64,000 bases of DNA, from positions 1 to 64,000 of the IMG/VR virus record IMGVR_UViG_3300040811_000825; one strand, 5' to 3'. Source of the stretch: a virus. The notes beneath the pieces are model-generated. The model was not told where the DNA came from. It was given only the letters and a program-made list of their open reading frames with translations, and did not search any database. Position numbers and translations under genes: made by a program. This document shows, piece by piece, positions 6,298 through 14,609 of this stretch; within the stretch, counting starts at the first letter, position 1, and every line of letters starts with the position of its first letter.

Positions 6298-8925
6298 CTA
6301 CTTTGGTTTTTTGTCTGAAGAAGTCATATCTTCCCCTAAATCAAATCTCCAGTTAGAAAATTTCTCCGAAGAAACATCAACTTTAAAACTTTCTTTAATT
6401 TCAGTATTGCTCTTTTTAACAGACTGCTTCACCCATCTAAGTTTGGAAGTATCCTTTTTCTTTTTCTTCTTAAGATACTTACTGACAGATAACTTTTTGG
6501 TAGACCTTTCCAATTTAATTTTTCTGTCTGCCATGACATCACCAAATACTTGATGAAAATTAACAGGTTTCTTTGGATCACTATAAGTTTTTGGATCTGT
6601 AAGCGCGATAGTTTTCTTTGTTGCTTGAGTAATTTTATTAAATAATCTTTGGTTTTCTGGGAATTGAGTTTCAATATATTCATCAGCAGCTGCAAGTTGC
6701 TGATCCATTTTCCAATTCAGTTCTGCAAGTCTTGGATCATGTTTGGGATACCGTGTCTGTGCATGAATCAATTCCTCTGGATGAGCAGCAAGAAAAGCAT
6801 TGATTCTATTGATTGTATCCATCATCCCAGAAATTTCACTATCCTTCAGTTTATGATTTCTAACCAAATCTTTTTTTGTAATCTTGATTACAGGCTCTCT
6901 GTCAATTGGTTTTGGTGCCAGTAAAGACTTGGAACTATATCCACCGACCATTGGTGCAGGTGGTTTCTTAGGATACTCTGGTGCAATATCATTTGGGTTA
7001 AACCAACGCTTCGCTTGATTTTTTTCAATATTAGTATGCTTTGGAGATTCCCACCCTTCAGAGAGGGTAAATGATTCTTTAATTTGCGAAGCAGGAATAA
7101 CAATTCTTATATTAACTAAAGGGTCTTTTCTTCCAGGAGTGCCTGGCATAATAGCACCAATAGATTGATCAAACTTAGTAAGTATATCTTTCTCCAGTTC
7201 TTTATTACCAAGAGAAACTGTTTTTGCAAAATCTCCAGTTGTACCTCCAAAAAGAAATGGTTTTTTACCGACATCTCCACCCGCATCAAACGCATAAGTA
7301 TCATCTATAACCAAATCTCCCTTTTCATTAAAATAAGGATCGGAGGTTAAGTTATTAAGTGTACCTTTAGCACCAAAATTAAAATCGGTATTAATATTAT
7401 TTTGAACTGCCCGCCTAAGTTCAGGTCCAGTCATGTTGCGATTAATACCTTTGACCAATGTTTTATTGGTAGATGAAGAAAGAGTTCTTGGAACTGGATT
7501 TTCTTTAGATCCAGGAATTCCAGGTCTCAAAGTTGGTCTATCTTCACCTTGTTTTGGAGGTTTAAGACCACCATATTTCTCTGCAGTTTTAATTGCACTC
7601 TTAACATCACTAAGAACTTGCAATCCATCAGTAACTCCATTAAAAATTTTGGAACCTTCACCAGCAACTTTTTTAATAATGTTAGTCAGTCCCCGAGATT
7701 GTACCATTACTGAAGTAGTATTAGCATACCCCTGCCTCATAACATCTCCGAAAGATTTCCCACTATTAATAGCAGCTTCTCCACCACCTGCTCTATACGC
7801 AGCAAGTTGACTTGCATTTAAAACTGTATATCCACTATCAGTCTTAACTATAGCACCTCCAGGTGGAACCTTTGGAGTTTCATCTGGTCTTGGAGTTGGT
7901 GTAGGTCTTGGAGTTGGTGTAGGTCTTGGAGTTGGTGTAGGTGTAGGTGTAGGTCTTGGAGTTGGTGTAGGTTCCGAATCTCCACCAGACATTGCTTGTC
8001 TTATGTAATCATATCCTCTTTTTCCAAGATTAAGTAGATCCATAAGAAAGTTAGAAGGATCTCCTGGATAATAATTTGGATCTCCAAGATCATTTGTGCG
8101 TATGAGTATTGGTCTTGGAGGAATAGCTGGGTCTCCAGGAATAAGAGGAGAACCAGGATCCGTTTGAACTCTATTTCTCAAAAGATTGCCGTCGGCATCT
8201 GCTGGAAGCCACACTGTCCATGCATATAAAACACGATCGGCAAGTGGACTACCATCAGAACTTGAACTGCTTGTACCTGATGGATAGTATTGAGAACCTC
8301 CCTTACAAGATCCAAACAAACAATCAATCGATTGCCATTGATAAACTTGTTTTACAATTTTTCCTTCAAATGGCCAGTTACTATAAGCAGCACTAATTGC
8401 ATTACCAATGTCACCATTAGGATATGCGGTAGTACCTGTACCCCTAATACCAGATCCGCCAACATAACCAATATAATTCCACCCCAACCAACCACTACGA
8501 AAAGCTACAGCACCAATTGGGAGATCATCTCCATAGTCAAGTGTTTCGCCATTATAAGTTTCGATATAACGAAGTGCAGGAACTTGTTCACCATTATAGG
8601 TAGAATATAAATTACTTGGTATTACAGGGTCATTGTCTGGATTACCATCACCCTGATCAGGCCAAGAAAAATCATCACCATTACCACTAAGTCCGCCTTC
8701 ATCAACATCCACATATGTTGGGGGAACTGCAGGAGTATCTGGTGTTGCAGGCGTTCCCCCATCATCACCATAAAGAGAATAAACCATGGTTATGCTATTA
8801 GTAGGAGCTTCCGATAGCACACCAGTTTTTTCTAATTCTTTATCTAAGTTTGCAATTTTTTCATTAATAATATCAAGAGATGATTTTTTCTTTTTGTATT
8901 TTTTCTTCCAAGATCTCTTTGTCAC
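6298..8925 (-). CDS. Large Pro/Thr-repeat virion structural protein
   Basis: The 875-residue protein has a basic coiled N terminus (residues 1-30), a Gly/Asp/Pro-rich region, a low-complexity PTPTPRP stretch (about residues 318-347), an Ala/Gly-rich central part and a basic C terminus ([12 protein letters not shown]). No catalytic motif is evident. The size, composition, late promoter (8949-8956) and position fit the large cyanomyovirus virion proteins; the repeat looks like a flexible linker between two domains. It could be a fibre- or baseplate-associated protein. The stop lies five bases before the psbA promoter. Confidence 0.75.
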   Translation of the reverse strand: MTKRSWKKKYKKKKSSLDIINEKIANLDKELEKTGVLSEAPTNSITMVYSLYGDDGGTPATPDTPAVPPTYVDVDEGGLSGNGDDFSWPDQGDGNPDNDPVIPSNLYSTYNGEQVPALRYIETYNGETLDYGDDLPIGAVAFRSGWLGWNYIGYVGGSGIRGTGTTAYPNGDIGNAISAAYSNWPFEGKIVKQVYQWQSIDCLFGSCKGGSQYYPSGTSSSSSDGSPLADRVLYAWTVWLPADADGNLLRNRVQTDPGSPLIPGDPAIPPRPILIRTNDLGDPNYYPGDPSNFLMDLLNLGKRGYDYIRQAMSGGDSEPTPTPRPTPTPTPTPRPTPTPRPTPTPRPDETPKVPPGGAIVKTDSGYTVLNASQLAAYRAGGGEAAINSGKSFGDVMRQGYANTTSVMVQSRGLTNIIKKVAGEGSKIFNGVTDGLQVLSDVKSAIKTAEKYGGLKPPKQGEDRPTLRPGIPGSKENPVPRTLSSSTNKTLVKGINRNMTGPELRRAVQNNINTDFNFGAKGTLNNLTSDPYFNEKGDLVIDDTYAFDAGGDVGKKPFLFGGTTGDFAKTVSLGNKELEKDILTKFDQSIGAIMPGTPGRKDPLVNIRIVIPASQIKESFTLSEGWESPKHTNIEKNQAKRWFNPNDIAPEYPKKPPAPMVGGYSSKSLLAPKPIDREPVIKITKKDLVRNHKLKDSEISGMMDTINRINAFLAAHPEELIHAQTRYPKHDPRLAELNWKMDQQLAAADEYIETQFPENQRLFNKITQATKKTIALTDPKTYSDPKKPVNFHQVFGDVMADRKIKLERSTKKLSVSKYLKKKKKKDTSKLRWVKQSVKKSNTEIKESFKVDVSSEKFSNWRFDLGEDMTSSDKKPK
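7886..7971 (-). repeat. In-frame short tandem repeats coding PTPRP units
   Basis: The 18-base unit ACCAACTCCAAGACCTAC recurs imperfectly about four to five times within the structural gene, together with shorter 6-base ACCTAC steps. It is in frame, so copy-number change would alter linker length without breaking the protein. Confidence 0.85.
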
Positions 8926-8948
8926 TTCAATCTTTTAAACTTTTTATA

Positions 8949-8956
8949 TATTTATT
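8949..8956 (-). promoter_or_regulatory. Late promoter of the structural gene
   Basis: AATAAATA on the minus strand, 24 bases upstream of the start at 8925, in the divergent interval 8926-9003. Confidence 0.65.
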
Positions 8957-8971
8957 CTACCATATCTTTTC

Positions 8972-8993
8972 CTAAATACTTACAGTGTAAATA
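8972..8993 (+). promoter_or_regulatory. Two tandem late-type promoters for the plus-strand genes
   Basis: CTAAATA (8972-8978) and GTAAATA (8987-8993) lie 15 bp apart on the plus strand. They face away from the late promoter of the minus-strand structural gene. The downstream copy would start transcription only a few bases before the ATG at 9004. Confidence 0.55.
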
Positions 8994-9003
8994 CTCTAGG
9001 TTA

Positions 9004-9462
9004 ATGAAGAAAGCGTTAATAGCTTTTGGAATGTTACTGATGACCGCAGGTGCAGCAAATGCAGGCGGACTTGTTACTAAACATGCTTCTTCAGTCCAAC
9101 TGACTGTTGATGCTGCTCGCTCTACTGCTGTAAGAATTGGTGGTAGTTATTCTGCCTCTGGTTCTAACATCACGGCAGGCACGATGGGTGGCGTTTCCAC
9201 TGGTGCTGGCACATACACTGTCACTACATCTGGTCAAGATTGGTCGTTGAGTGAAACATACAACGCAGCAGATAGTGTCCCTGCCGCTGCTGTTAGCACA
9301 GGTGATGTTCCTAACTTCGGTAACCTTACCTCTTATGCTGCTGGTTCTGCTGGCACACTCGCAGGTACGATTGACAGAACTCATGCTATCACGCTGACTG
9401 CTGGTGGTGCTGGTTCATCTGCTACAGGACAGTTCGTTACCGAAATCACCGTTATTGATTGA
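9004..9462 (+). CDS. Exported Gly/Ser/Thr-rich protein
   Basis: The 152-residue protein begins with a clear Sec signal peptide (MKKALIAFGMLLMTAGAANA, cleavage after ANA). The mature part is rich in Gly, Ala, Ser and Thr with alternating beta-type residues, without Cys, as in secreted beta-solenoid or fibre-like proteins. It is first of three plus-strand genes in an otherwise minus-strand window. Signal peptides are unusual for virion proteins, so it may act in the periplasm or outer membrane of the infected cell. No family is recognised with confidence. Confidence 0.75.
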   Translation: MKKALIAFGMLLMTAGAANAGGLVTKHASSVQLTVDAARSTAVRIGGSYSASGSNITAGTMGGVSTGAGTYTVTTSGQDWSLSETYNAADSVPAAAVSTGDVPNFGNLTSYAAGSAGTLAGTIDRTHAITLTAGGAGSSATGQFVTEITVID

Positions 9463-9470
9463 TAATAAAT

Positions 9471-9914
9471 ATGACTAGATTATCAGAAGCAATCGGTCTC
9501 GGATTGGTTCTTGGTGCAATACACGGTTTGGTACAACCAGCATATTCAGTTCCGGTTGTACCAAATTTCACACAAGGCTCCATGACCAGTCATACAGAGA
9601 CGACACAAAAAATTACAGAGACCATCAACTCGATGGACTATAACACAGGGTATCAATACTCTGTAACAGGTAGTGGAATTTCAGCATCAGGTAACTTATC
9701 TCCTGAAACATCCGAATCTTCATCAAACATTGAAGGAGTGACATCAAAATGGGTTGGACTCAACAGCAGACCAAACTTTACACAGACAGCACCAGGAGCA
9801 GCGTTTCAGTTCACAGAAACGTACATGGGTCCTGGTTTAAGCAATCAAACAATCATTCAAAGAGAGACAATAATAGAAAGCGTAACAGACACTACATCCA
9901 TCTTCAGTCAGTAA
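9471..9914 (+). CDS. Exported hypothetical protein
   Basis: From the ATG at 9471 the protein is 147 residues with an N-terminal hydrophobic signal (MTRLSEAIGLGLVLGAIHGL, plausible cleavage after AYS). The mature part is Thr/Ser/Asn-rich with repeated short beta-like strands (YQYSVTGSGISASGN). It starts eight bases after the previous gene. AATAAATA overlaps the start codon, but transcription from it would begin inside the gene. It resembles its upstream neighbour in composition. Function unknown. Confidence 0.65.
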   Translation: MTRLSEAIGLGLVLGAIHGLVQPAYSVPVVPNFTQGSMTSHTETTQKITETINSMDYNTGYQYSVTGSGISASGNLSPETSESSSNIEGVTSKWVGLNSRPNFTQTAPGAAFQFTETYMGPGLSNQTIIQRETIIESVTDTTSIFSQ

Positions 9915-10681
9915 TAGGATCACTTCTTCTTGGACTTCTATCCCCGACTAATGCATTGGCTGAAACTGTCGGTGGTGTTAGTGCCACTGCTAGTCCTGTT
10001 GCTAACTCTTCAGGGAGTGTTACTAACCAGGCGATACAGGTGTTGCAGGGCCCGTATATTACGAATACATACGGCGGCGGGATCCAGTGTCAGGGTCCTA
10101 CGCTAAATTTCACACCATATGTAACAGGTGCAGTATCTGCTGCCAAACCATATGAGGGTTATTATAACGATCCAGTTTATGATGTGACAGATAACTTTGG
10201 TGCTTTTGATGATGATGGAAGGCCAATTGGTGATGGTGTTTTAGACAATCCTGGTGATGTTATCTTCTATAAAAGAACCAGGACTGGACAAAAAGATAAC
10301 TATAATCTGAGTGTTGGTTTCTCTGCTACTTGGAGTAGGCCATTAGATGAAAAACTACAAGACCAATGTAAACAAGCAGCAGCAACTCAAATTGCACTAC
10401 AACAGCAGATTACTGCAAATAAAAGATTAGATTTTGAAATTGCCAGACTAAAAAATTGTGGAGAATTAAAACTCAAAGGAATACAATTTCACCCCAAGTC
10501 TCCTTATTATAAAGTGTGTGCAGATGTGGTAGTAAATAATCCTCCAGGACATACTCACCCACATTATCATACTATCCCTTCCGTTTCTTCTTCCTCGGGA
10601 ACACAGAACGCAACTCCCGAACAGCGTGGTTCATCTGACGCTGCGCTGCTCGGCGCTCCCCTGACGACAGGACGGGAATAG
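9749..10681 (+). CDS. Exported protein with C-terminal His-rich tail; start uncertain
   Basis: The frame encodes up to 310 residues. The only NTG-type start near the N terminus is the ATG at 9749, which has AAGGAG ten bases upstream but would overlap the previous gene by 166 bases. Residues 1-50 then look like out-of-frame sequence (Gln, Ser, His and Arg-rich). A signal-peptide core follows at about residues 54-71 (SVIGSLLLGLLSPTNALA). The mature part has VGFSATWSRP, Cys residues near KNCGELKL and the His-rich GHTHPHYH. Alternatives are a -1 frameshift from the upstream gene or a non-standard start near 9915. The last 110 bases overlap the convergent gene at 10572-11378. Confidence 0.6.
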   Translation: MGWTQQQTKLYTDSTRSSVSVHRNVHGSWFKQSNNHSKRDNNRKRNRHYIHLQSVIGSLLLGLLSPTNALAETVGGVSATASPVANSSGSVTNQAIQVLQGPYITNTYGGGIQCQGPTLNFTPYVTGAVSAAKPYEGYYNDPVYDVTDNFGAFDDDGRPIGDGVLDNPGDVIFYKRTRTGQKDNYNLSVGFSATWSRPLDEKLQDQCKQAAATQIALQQQITANKRLDFEIARLKNCGELKLKGIQFHPKSPYYKVCADVVVNNPPGHTHPHYHTIPSVSSSSGTQNATPEQRGSSDAALLGAPLTTGRE

Positions 10682-11378
10682 GTTTCTTCCTGATCGTAGC
10701 AATCTTCTTCATCACTTTCTTAACCGTTGGTTTGACTGCTTTCAATAGCAGATCTGCCAACGGTTTTGCTAATAGTGCTGATGCTGTAGCAATCACAGCA
10801 ACACCACCTACCTGAACAACCTGACCACCACTAGGCAGTCCAGCTACTATCTGTTGAGGTAGTGGGACTGCTTCTGTTATCTGGACACACTCGTTGCCTA
10901 TCAGTTTATATTCAACAACCTTCTTTCGGAAACCCTCTACATATGTTCCGACAGGTTCTTTGGCATTCTGTGCTGGTGTAGGACAATCTACCTTTACTGT
11001 ATTAACTGGAGGGGTTACTTCTGGTGCTTTAGGTAACTCTGGTGGTAATGGTTTATCTGGTGTATCAGTTTTTGGAACAGGAGCAGGACGAGTAATCGTC
11101 ATCTGTTCAGGTTCAAAAGAAATAGGATTAAAACTGGGAATACCAGAATCACAATACGTAACCAGTCCTGCTTCGTCATCTTGACCTACAGTTTTAGATT
11201 TGTTGTTGCTCTCATGGGCTTCAACGCAACCAGGAACATCAACAATTGGTACACCAATATTTACCACTACAGGTGGTGCTAGTGGAGTTGATGTGTAATA
11301 TTCGTTAGCAGTTACAACCTGTGGAATGTCAATCTCCCTAACATTGATGTTGGGAGAAGTGATGTTAGGTATCTCCAT
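10572..11378 (-). CDS. Pro-rich protein with C-terminal membrane segment
   Basis: The 268-residue protein has a beta-rich N terminus (NINVREIDIPQVV), a Pro/Thr/Val-rich middle with four Cys residues, a hydrophobic segment near residues 195-220 (GGVAVIATASALLAKPLADLLL) and a strongly basic end (RSVFPRKKKRKG). It starts at the last base of the 37-residue gene upstream (TAATG overlap). Its end overlaps the plus-strand gene by 110 bases. Likely a virion or membrane-associated protein; family not recognised. Confidence 0.65.
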   Translation of the reverse strand: MEIPNITSPNINVREIDIPQVVTANEYYTSTPLAPPVVVNIGVPIVDVPGCVEAHESNNKSKTVGQDDEAGLVTYCDSGIPSFNPISFEPEQMTITRPAPVPKTDTPDKPLPPELPKAPEVTPPVNTVKVDCPTPAQNAKEPVGTYVEGFRKKVVEYKLIGNECVQITEAVPLPQQIVAGLPSGGQVVQVGGVAVIATASALLAKPLADLLLKAVKPTVKKVMKKIATIRKKPIPVLSSGERRAAQRQMNHAVRELRSVFPRKKKRKG

Positions 11379-11491
11379 TAGTCCTCAAAGAATTTAAAAA
11401 TACCAGTCCAAATAGAATGGAAGAAAACATATAGAAAGAAAGTTTCAGATGCTTCTTTCTTTACTCTCTTTTTGTAGGTTGATTGTGCCAT
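11378..11491 (-). CDS. 37-residue membrane peptide
   Basis: ATG at 11491 opens 37 codons: a basic N terminus (MAQSTYKKRVKKEAS), an aromatic hydrophobic segment (FFLYVFFHSIWTGIFKFF) and ED at the end. Its TAA shares its last base with the ATG of the next gene, the arrangement of translational coupling. The start codon falls within the proximal copy of a 40-bp tandem repeat. Function unknown; a small membrane-acting peptide is likely. Confidence 0.6.
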   Translation of the reverse strand: MAQSTYKKRVKKEASETFFLYVFFHSIWTGIFKFFED

Positions 11492-11561
11492 ATCTTTTAA
11501 TAACGATACCCCTTATTTAACTTTGTGCCGTATCTTTTAATAACGGTATACCTTATTTAAC
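11483..11561. repeat. Two tandem copies of a 40-bp AT-rich unit
   Basis: Positions 11483-11521 and 11523-11561 are near-identical 39-base copies with a period of 40. Read on the minus strand each contains TTAAATAAGG (resembling a late promoter) and AAAAGATANGGCACAA; only the proximal copy carries the ATG of the 37-residue gene, the distal copy having ACG. It looks like a duplicated promoter/start region. Confidence 0.85.
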
Positions 11562-11580
11562 AAAACTCATCAAATTTTAA

Positions 11581-11679
11581 TTAATTTATATCACCACTTC
11601 GATATCTTACTGGCCAAGTTCTGTCTAGAGTAAAGGACAATAGAAATATAAATCCAAAAATAAAAATGCTAGCAATCAT
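11581..11679 (-). CDS. 32-residue membrane peptide
   Basis: ATG at 11679 overlaps the nuclease stop codon (ATGA). The 32 residues comprise an N-terminal hydrophobic helix (MIASIFIFGFIFLLSFTL) and a polar, basic tail ending GDIN. The overlap and composition argue for a real micro-gene. Function unknown. Confidence 0.55.
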   Translation of the reverse strand: MIASIFIFGFIFLLSFTLDRTWPVRYRSGDIN

Positions 11680-12134
11680 ACTAATGTCCCATGTTGTCTA
11701 CGAATTTCTCTGAGTTCCTCAAAGTTCTTCTGCTTAGTACCACCGTCGTATGCCCAGGCATATCCTTCGGTAATCATTTGTTCGTTGAGGGAGAGTTCTG
11801 CGTCACCAATGTACAACCACCCAAGTAAGCGACCATACTTACCCATGCCGCCGACAAGCTCAGTACGAATAATAAGGTCATCATCACCACTAATTGCCCC
11901 CTCTAATTTTTCTTTTAACCAATTTGTTGCATCATAACCTAATGCTTTCTCTTCTTCATCTCTTGTTCTCTTCTCAGGTGTATCAACTCCTGCAACTCTA
12001 ACTCTTTCTTTCTTGTATAGATCAAACCCGAGATCAATAGTAACGTCAATAGTATCACCATCGACAACACGATTAATTTCTATAACTCGGAAGTTGTAAC
12101 AACTCTTCCGACTTGGTGGGGTCATTGCTCCCAT
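11676..12134 (-). CDS. Staphylococcal-nuclease-type thermonuclease
   Basis: The 152-residue protein has the SNase fold signatures: RVVDGDTIDVTIDLGF (calcium Asp), VRVAGVDTPEKRTRDEEE (catalytic Arg and Glu region), GKYGRLLGWLYI (second catalytic Arg) and LNEQMITEGYAWAY. Such enzymes hydrolyse DNA or RNA with Ca2+. No signal peptide is seen, so it probably acts in the cytoplasm, for example on host nucleic acid. The start at 12134 is fixed by AGGAGG seven bases upstream, even though it overlaps the preceding gene by 62 bases. Confidence 0.92.
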   Translation of the reverse strand: MGAMTPPSRKSCYNFRVIEINRVVDGDTIDVTIDLGFDLYKKERVRVAGVDTPEKRTRDEEEKALGYDATNWLKEKLEGAISGDDDLIIRTELVGGMGKYGRLLGWLYIGDAELSLNEQMITEGYAWAYDGGTKQKNFEELREIRRQHGTLV

Positions 12135-12417
12135 GATTTACCTCCTGTGCGTTTGCTGCAATACCAATCACAAAAGCACCAACCGCAATAACTGCAGCAG
12201 CACCCCATACCCAACGTTCTAGTTGTCTGACCCTATTCTTAAGGTCATCATTTTGTTTTTCAATACGACTTGCAAAAGAATCCAACTCACTCATTTGAGG
12301 AACTTCTTTCATACGTTCCTCTAAAGAAATAACTCTTTCTCTAAAACTTTCTACTCTACTTTCTAGAACAGCAAGTTTAGAATCCTGTTCGGCATCCTTA
12401 TTCGTCAGGTCGCTCAT
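12073..12417 (-). CDS. Coiled-coil protein with C-terminal membrane anchor
   Basis: The 114-residue protein has a long heptad region (residues 10-68: LAVLESRVESFRERVISLEE and on), one transmembrane segment (VWGAAAVIAVGAFVIGIAA, about 70-88) and a short outside tail. The plan resembles XhlA/haemolysin-like phage membrane proteins and the gene at 39435-39836 of this genome. A role in lysis or membrane remodelling is inferred only. It overlaps neighbours on both sides. Confidence 0.65.
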   Translation of the reverse strand: MSDLTNKDAEQDSKLAVLESRVESFRERVISLEERMKEVPQMSELDSFASRIEKQNDDLKNRVRQLERWVWGAAAVIAVGAFVIGIAANAQEVNHGSNDPTKSEELLQLPSYRN

Positions 12418-12553
12418 CTTTCATTTCATTATTTGCCATACGAAGTATATATGCAACATAATACAAAACCCCTGCCAAAAGAATGGCAAGGGAAACAATT
12501 ACACTCCACGTTGGGTCATTTATATCCGCGAGGGGGCGAAGGAACAGTTCCAT
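12398..12553 (-). CDS. 51-residue single-pass membrane protein
   Basis: ATG at 12553 lies within the end of the preceding gene. The frame gives 51 residues with a strong membrane segment (WSVIVSLAILLAGVLYYVAY, residues 16-35) and a charged C terminus (NNEMKDERPDE). Its stop lies 20 bases inside the next gene. It fills what would otherwise be a gap in a fully packed operon, which supports it. Possible holin/antiholin-like membrane peptide, by context only. Confidence 0.6.
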   Translation of the reverse strand: MELFLRPLADINDPTWSVIVSLAILLAGVLYYVAYILRMANNEMKDERPDE

Positions 12554-12719
12554 CTTTACTATTCATACTAGGTATCATTTGATAAGAGAGTTTATCTCTC
12601 AACCTATTTACACGCTCTTCATCAAACTTAGAGAAATGTCCGCGTTTCTCAACATGTTTATAATAATGTAAAGCATTTTGGAGGATTGTAAAATCTTCCA
12701 TATCTAAATCAAATTTCAT
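12516..12719 (-). CDS. Small helical hypothetical protein
   Basis: The 67-residue protein starts MKFDLDMEDFTILQNALHYY, with the ATG overlapping the stop of the upstream gene (TAATG). It is mostly helical and charged, with a Pro-rich tail (TVPSPPRGYK). The core MEDF..LQNALHYYKH is of a type common among small cyanophage proteins. Function unknown. Confidence 0.65.
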   Translation of the reverse strand: MKFDLDMEDFTILQNALHYYKHVEKRGHFSKFDEERVNRLRDKLSYQMIPSMNSKDGTVPSPPRGYK

Positions 12720-13348
12720 TAGCAATCATTAATCATAGATCCAACTTCAGAACCAAGTTCCGAGCCAACATTTTGTCCTAGAAGAGTTGCCCATCCTGCA
12801 GCTAACCACCCAATGTAGGGAATATTAATTACAGCAGGAACAATAACTCCAGCAGAAATAGCACTACCTGCCATCGCACCTTGTGACCGTGCTCCAGCGT
12901 CCGCCACGATGCACTCTATGTCTTTTGCAGACTTTCCCTCTTCACCTGTTGCACCTCCCATATTTCTCACACCTTCCATAGTATATTGATCGCGACGATA
13001 TTCATCACGTTTTTCTGTACCACCACCAAACCACCCCTGTCTAGTTCTATTAAGATTCATCGATCTTTCAGATTCCAAAACTTTGGGATCATTTGCACGA
13101 TATTCAATTTCATACCCATCCTTACCTGCCTTAATTCGATAAGATGAATATGGGCCGCGAGGAAGATTAAATGTAGGTGGTTGTTGAGTAGCAGGTTCTT
13201 TCTTTATCAAATGACCAAGAACACCAATGTGCGCTACAGCAATAACCCCACCAACACCAATAACAAACCACTTGAATGGAGAGATTTGTTTTGATGTTGA
13301 TGGGGTTTCACCTACAGTTTCTGTAGATTGTTTTAGTATTTTATTCAT
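12719..13348 (-). CDS. Membrane protein with Gly-zipper C terminus
   Basis: The 209-residue protein has an N-terminal transmembrane segment (FKWFVIGVGGVIAVAHIGVL, about 25-44), a polar middle and a C-terminal Gly/Ala-rich hydrophobic region (ARSQGAMAGSAISAGVIVPA and on, LGQNVGSELGSEVGS). The last part has the small-residue spacing of glycine-zipper membrane domains. It shares ATGA overlaps with both neighbours. A membrane-disturbing or spanin-like role is inference from context. Confidence 0.6.
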   Translation of the reverse strand: MNKILKQSTETVGETPSTSKQISPFKWFVIGVGGVIAVAHIGVLGHLIKKEPATQQPPTFNLPRGPYSSYRIKAGKDGYEIEYRANDPKVLESERSMNLNRTRQGWFGGGTEKRDEYRRDQYTMEGVRNMGGATGEEGKSAKDIECIVADAGARSQGAMAGSAISAGVIVPAVINIPYIGWLAAGWATLLGQNVGSELGSEVGSMINDC

Positions 13349-13665
13349 GGTTTCTTAGGTTCAACCGCAGACACTACAGATGGTTCTTCTTTTTTTATCG
13401 CTGGTGCAGTTTTAGCAGCGGCACCACCTGCTTTAGCAGGAGACAATCCAAATGCAGCTAGTGAGCCGGAGAATACCGAAGCGATGAATGTAGGGTCAAA
13501 GTCAAGAATCTTTTGACCGTTAGGTAAGCGAACGTAACTAAAGGTTAGGAGAGAAGCGGACCAAATAAGTACAACAACTTTCACCAAATTACCAAGAACT
13601 TCACTTTTATCTTCATGCTGGTCGTCTTTCTCTTCTACCTTTGCTTTAGATTTATTTCCGAGCAT
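13345..13665 (-). CDS. Two-pass membrane protein, holin candidate
   Basis: The 106-residue protein has a charged N terminus (KSKAKVEEKDDQHEDKSE) and two hydrophobic stretches (LVKVVVLIWSASLLTFSYV about 26-45; FIASVFSGSLAAFGLS about 61-76), then an Ala/Pro/Lys tail. Size, topology and position amid lytic-type enzymes fit a class II holin, but many cyanophage holins are unidentified, so this stays a candidate. Confidence 0.5.
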   Translation of the reverse strand: MLGNKSKAKVEEKDDQHEDKSEVLGNLVKVVVLIWSASLLTFSYVRLPNGQKILDFDPTFIASVFSGSLAAFGLSPAKAGGAAAKTAPAIKKEEPSVVSAVEPKKP

Positions 13666-13686
13666 TGAGTAGAAGACAAGGCATCT

Positions 13687-14361
13687 CTATTTAGGAAGAT
13701 GTCCGTTCTCGACCAACCATTTGCGAGTCAATGGTGTTGGAGGATAAACTTTCCACATCTCGCCCTTAGCACATGCCTGAAGTGCTTTCATTGTCATACC
13801 TTCAGTAAGTCCAGCCCATTTTGCTTCTGCTTCCCAAGGCACAGCAGATGATGGATAAGTTTTTTCAACCATCTCTCGCCAAACCTTAGGAACATCCTCT
13901 TCTGGTTTGATGATAGCAATCAGACTATTCTTAATACTGCCTGCCATACAATCTTGTGCTGCGTGCCATCCTTCATGACGCATCACAGTCATAAGTGTAG
14001 ATGGGCGACCCATATATGCTTTGTTCAAGAAAAAGTTATTACTTACAGTATGATAGACACCACGATGTCCTACTGGGAAATACTTTTGATCTGCTAGAAA
14101 CACCTTAACTCCGACTTGATTAAGGGAAACAAGCATGTTGTTGAACTCACCAGAAACATGTGTAAAAGACTCAGTATTGGAATACTGACTAGAAACATCC
14201 AAAAGACTAAAGACTTCTTCGACTCCATCGGTGCATTCTCGTAGAATCATACACCCCATGGAATCCATAGTATTATAACCCTTGGTGATTTTAGAGTTAT
14301 CCGCCAATGCTGGAGCAGTTAGTGATGCTGCTGCCAACAAACTCATAATGATTTTCTTCAT
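13687..14361 (-). CDS. Exported zinc metallopeptidase-like protein
   Basis: The 224-residue protein has a Sec signal peptide (MKKIIMSLLAAASLTAPALA) and an HExxH zinc motif (MRHEGWHAAQDC, about residues 130-141), followed by WEAEAKW about 45 residues on, which could give the third, gluzincin-type Glu ligand. Paired Cys residues suggest periplasmic disulfides. Substrate unknown; cleavage of envelope or cell-wall-linked protein during exit or entry fits the setting beside the lysozyme-like gene. It is coupled to the upstream membrane gene by an ATGA overlap. Confidence 0.7.
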   Translation of the reverse strand: MKKIIMSLLAAASLTAPALADNSKITKGYNTMDSMGCMILRECTDGVEEVFSLLDVSSQYSNTESFTHVSGEFNNMLVSLNQVGVKVFLADQKYFPVGHRGVYHTVSNNFFLNKAYMGRPSTLMTVMRHEGWHAAQDCMAGSIKNSLIAIIKPEEDVPKVWREMVEKTYPSSAVPWEAEAKWAGLTEGMTMKALQACAKGEMWKVYPPTPLTRKWLVENGHLPK

Positions 14362-14609
14362 GGTAGATTAATATTAGGTCCTGTTGTAGATGGAAGAGCT
14401 GGTCCTGTAACTTCTGGGACACTTGGCATAGAAGAATCAATCAATCCAGGAAGTGCTTCTGAAATTGCTTCAACTGCAGCATTAGCAAGATTTTCCTTTG
14501 CCTCTTCTTTCCACTTATCCATATTACTATAAACAAAAACTCCGCCACCAATGACTGCCAATGAAGTCAGTCCTGATAGCAGAGCAATAACATTAATTAC
14601 TTTTTGCAT
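14358..14609 (-). CDS. Small membrane-anchored protein
   Basis: The 83-residue protein has an N-terminal membrane segment (VIALLSGLTSLAVIGGGVFVY, residues 6-26), a helical middle (WKEEAKENLANAAVEAIS) and a Pro/Thr-rich end. GAGG precedes the ATG. The plan (anchor plus extended tail) is like an inner-membrane spanin or a virion membrane protein; no lipobox is present. Confidence 0.6.
   Translation of the reverse strand: MQKVINVIALLSGLTSLAVIGGGVFVYSNMDKWKEEAKENLANAAVEAISEALPGLIDSSMPSVPEVTGPALPSTTGPNINLP

Noticed and set aside
9464-9471. AATAAATA as a late promoter
   Set aside because: It overlaps the start codon of the gene it would drive; transcription would begin inside the gene.
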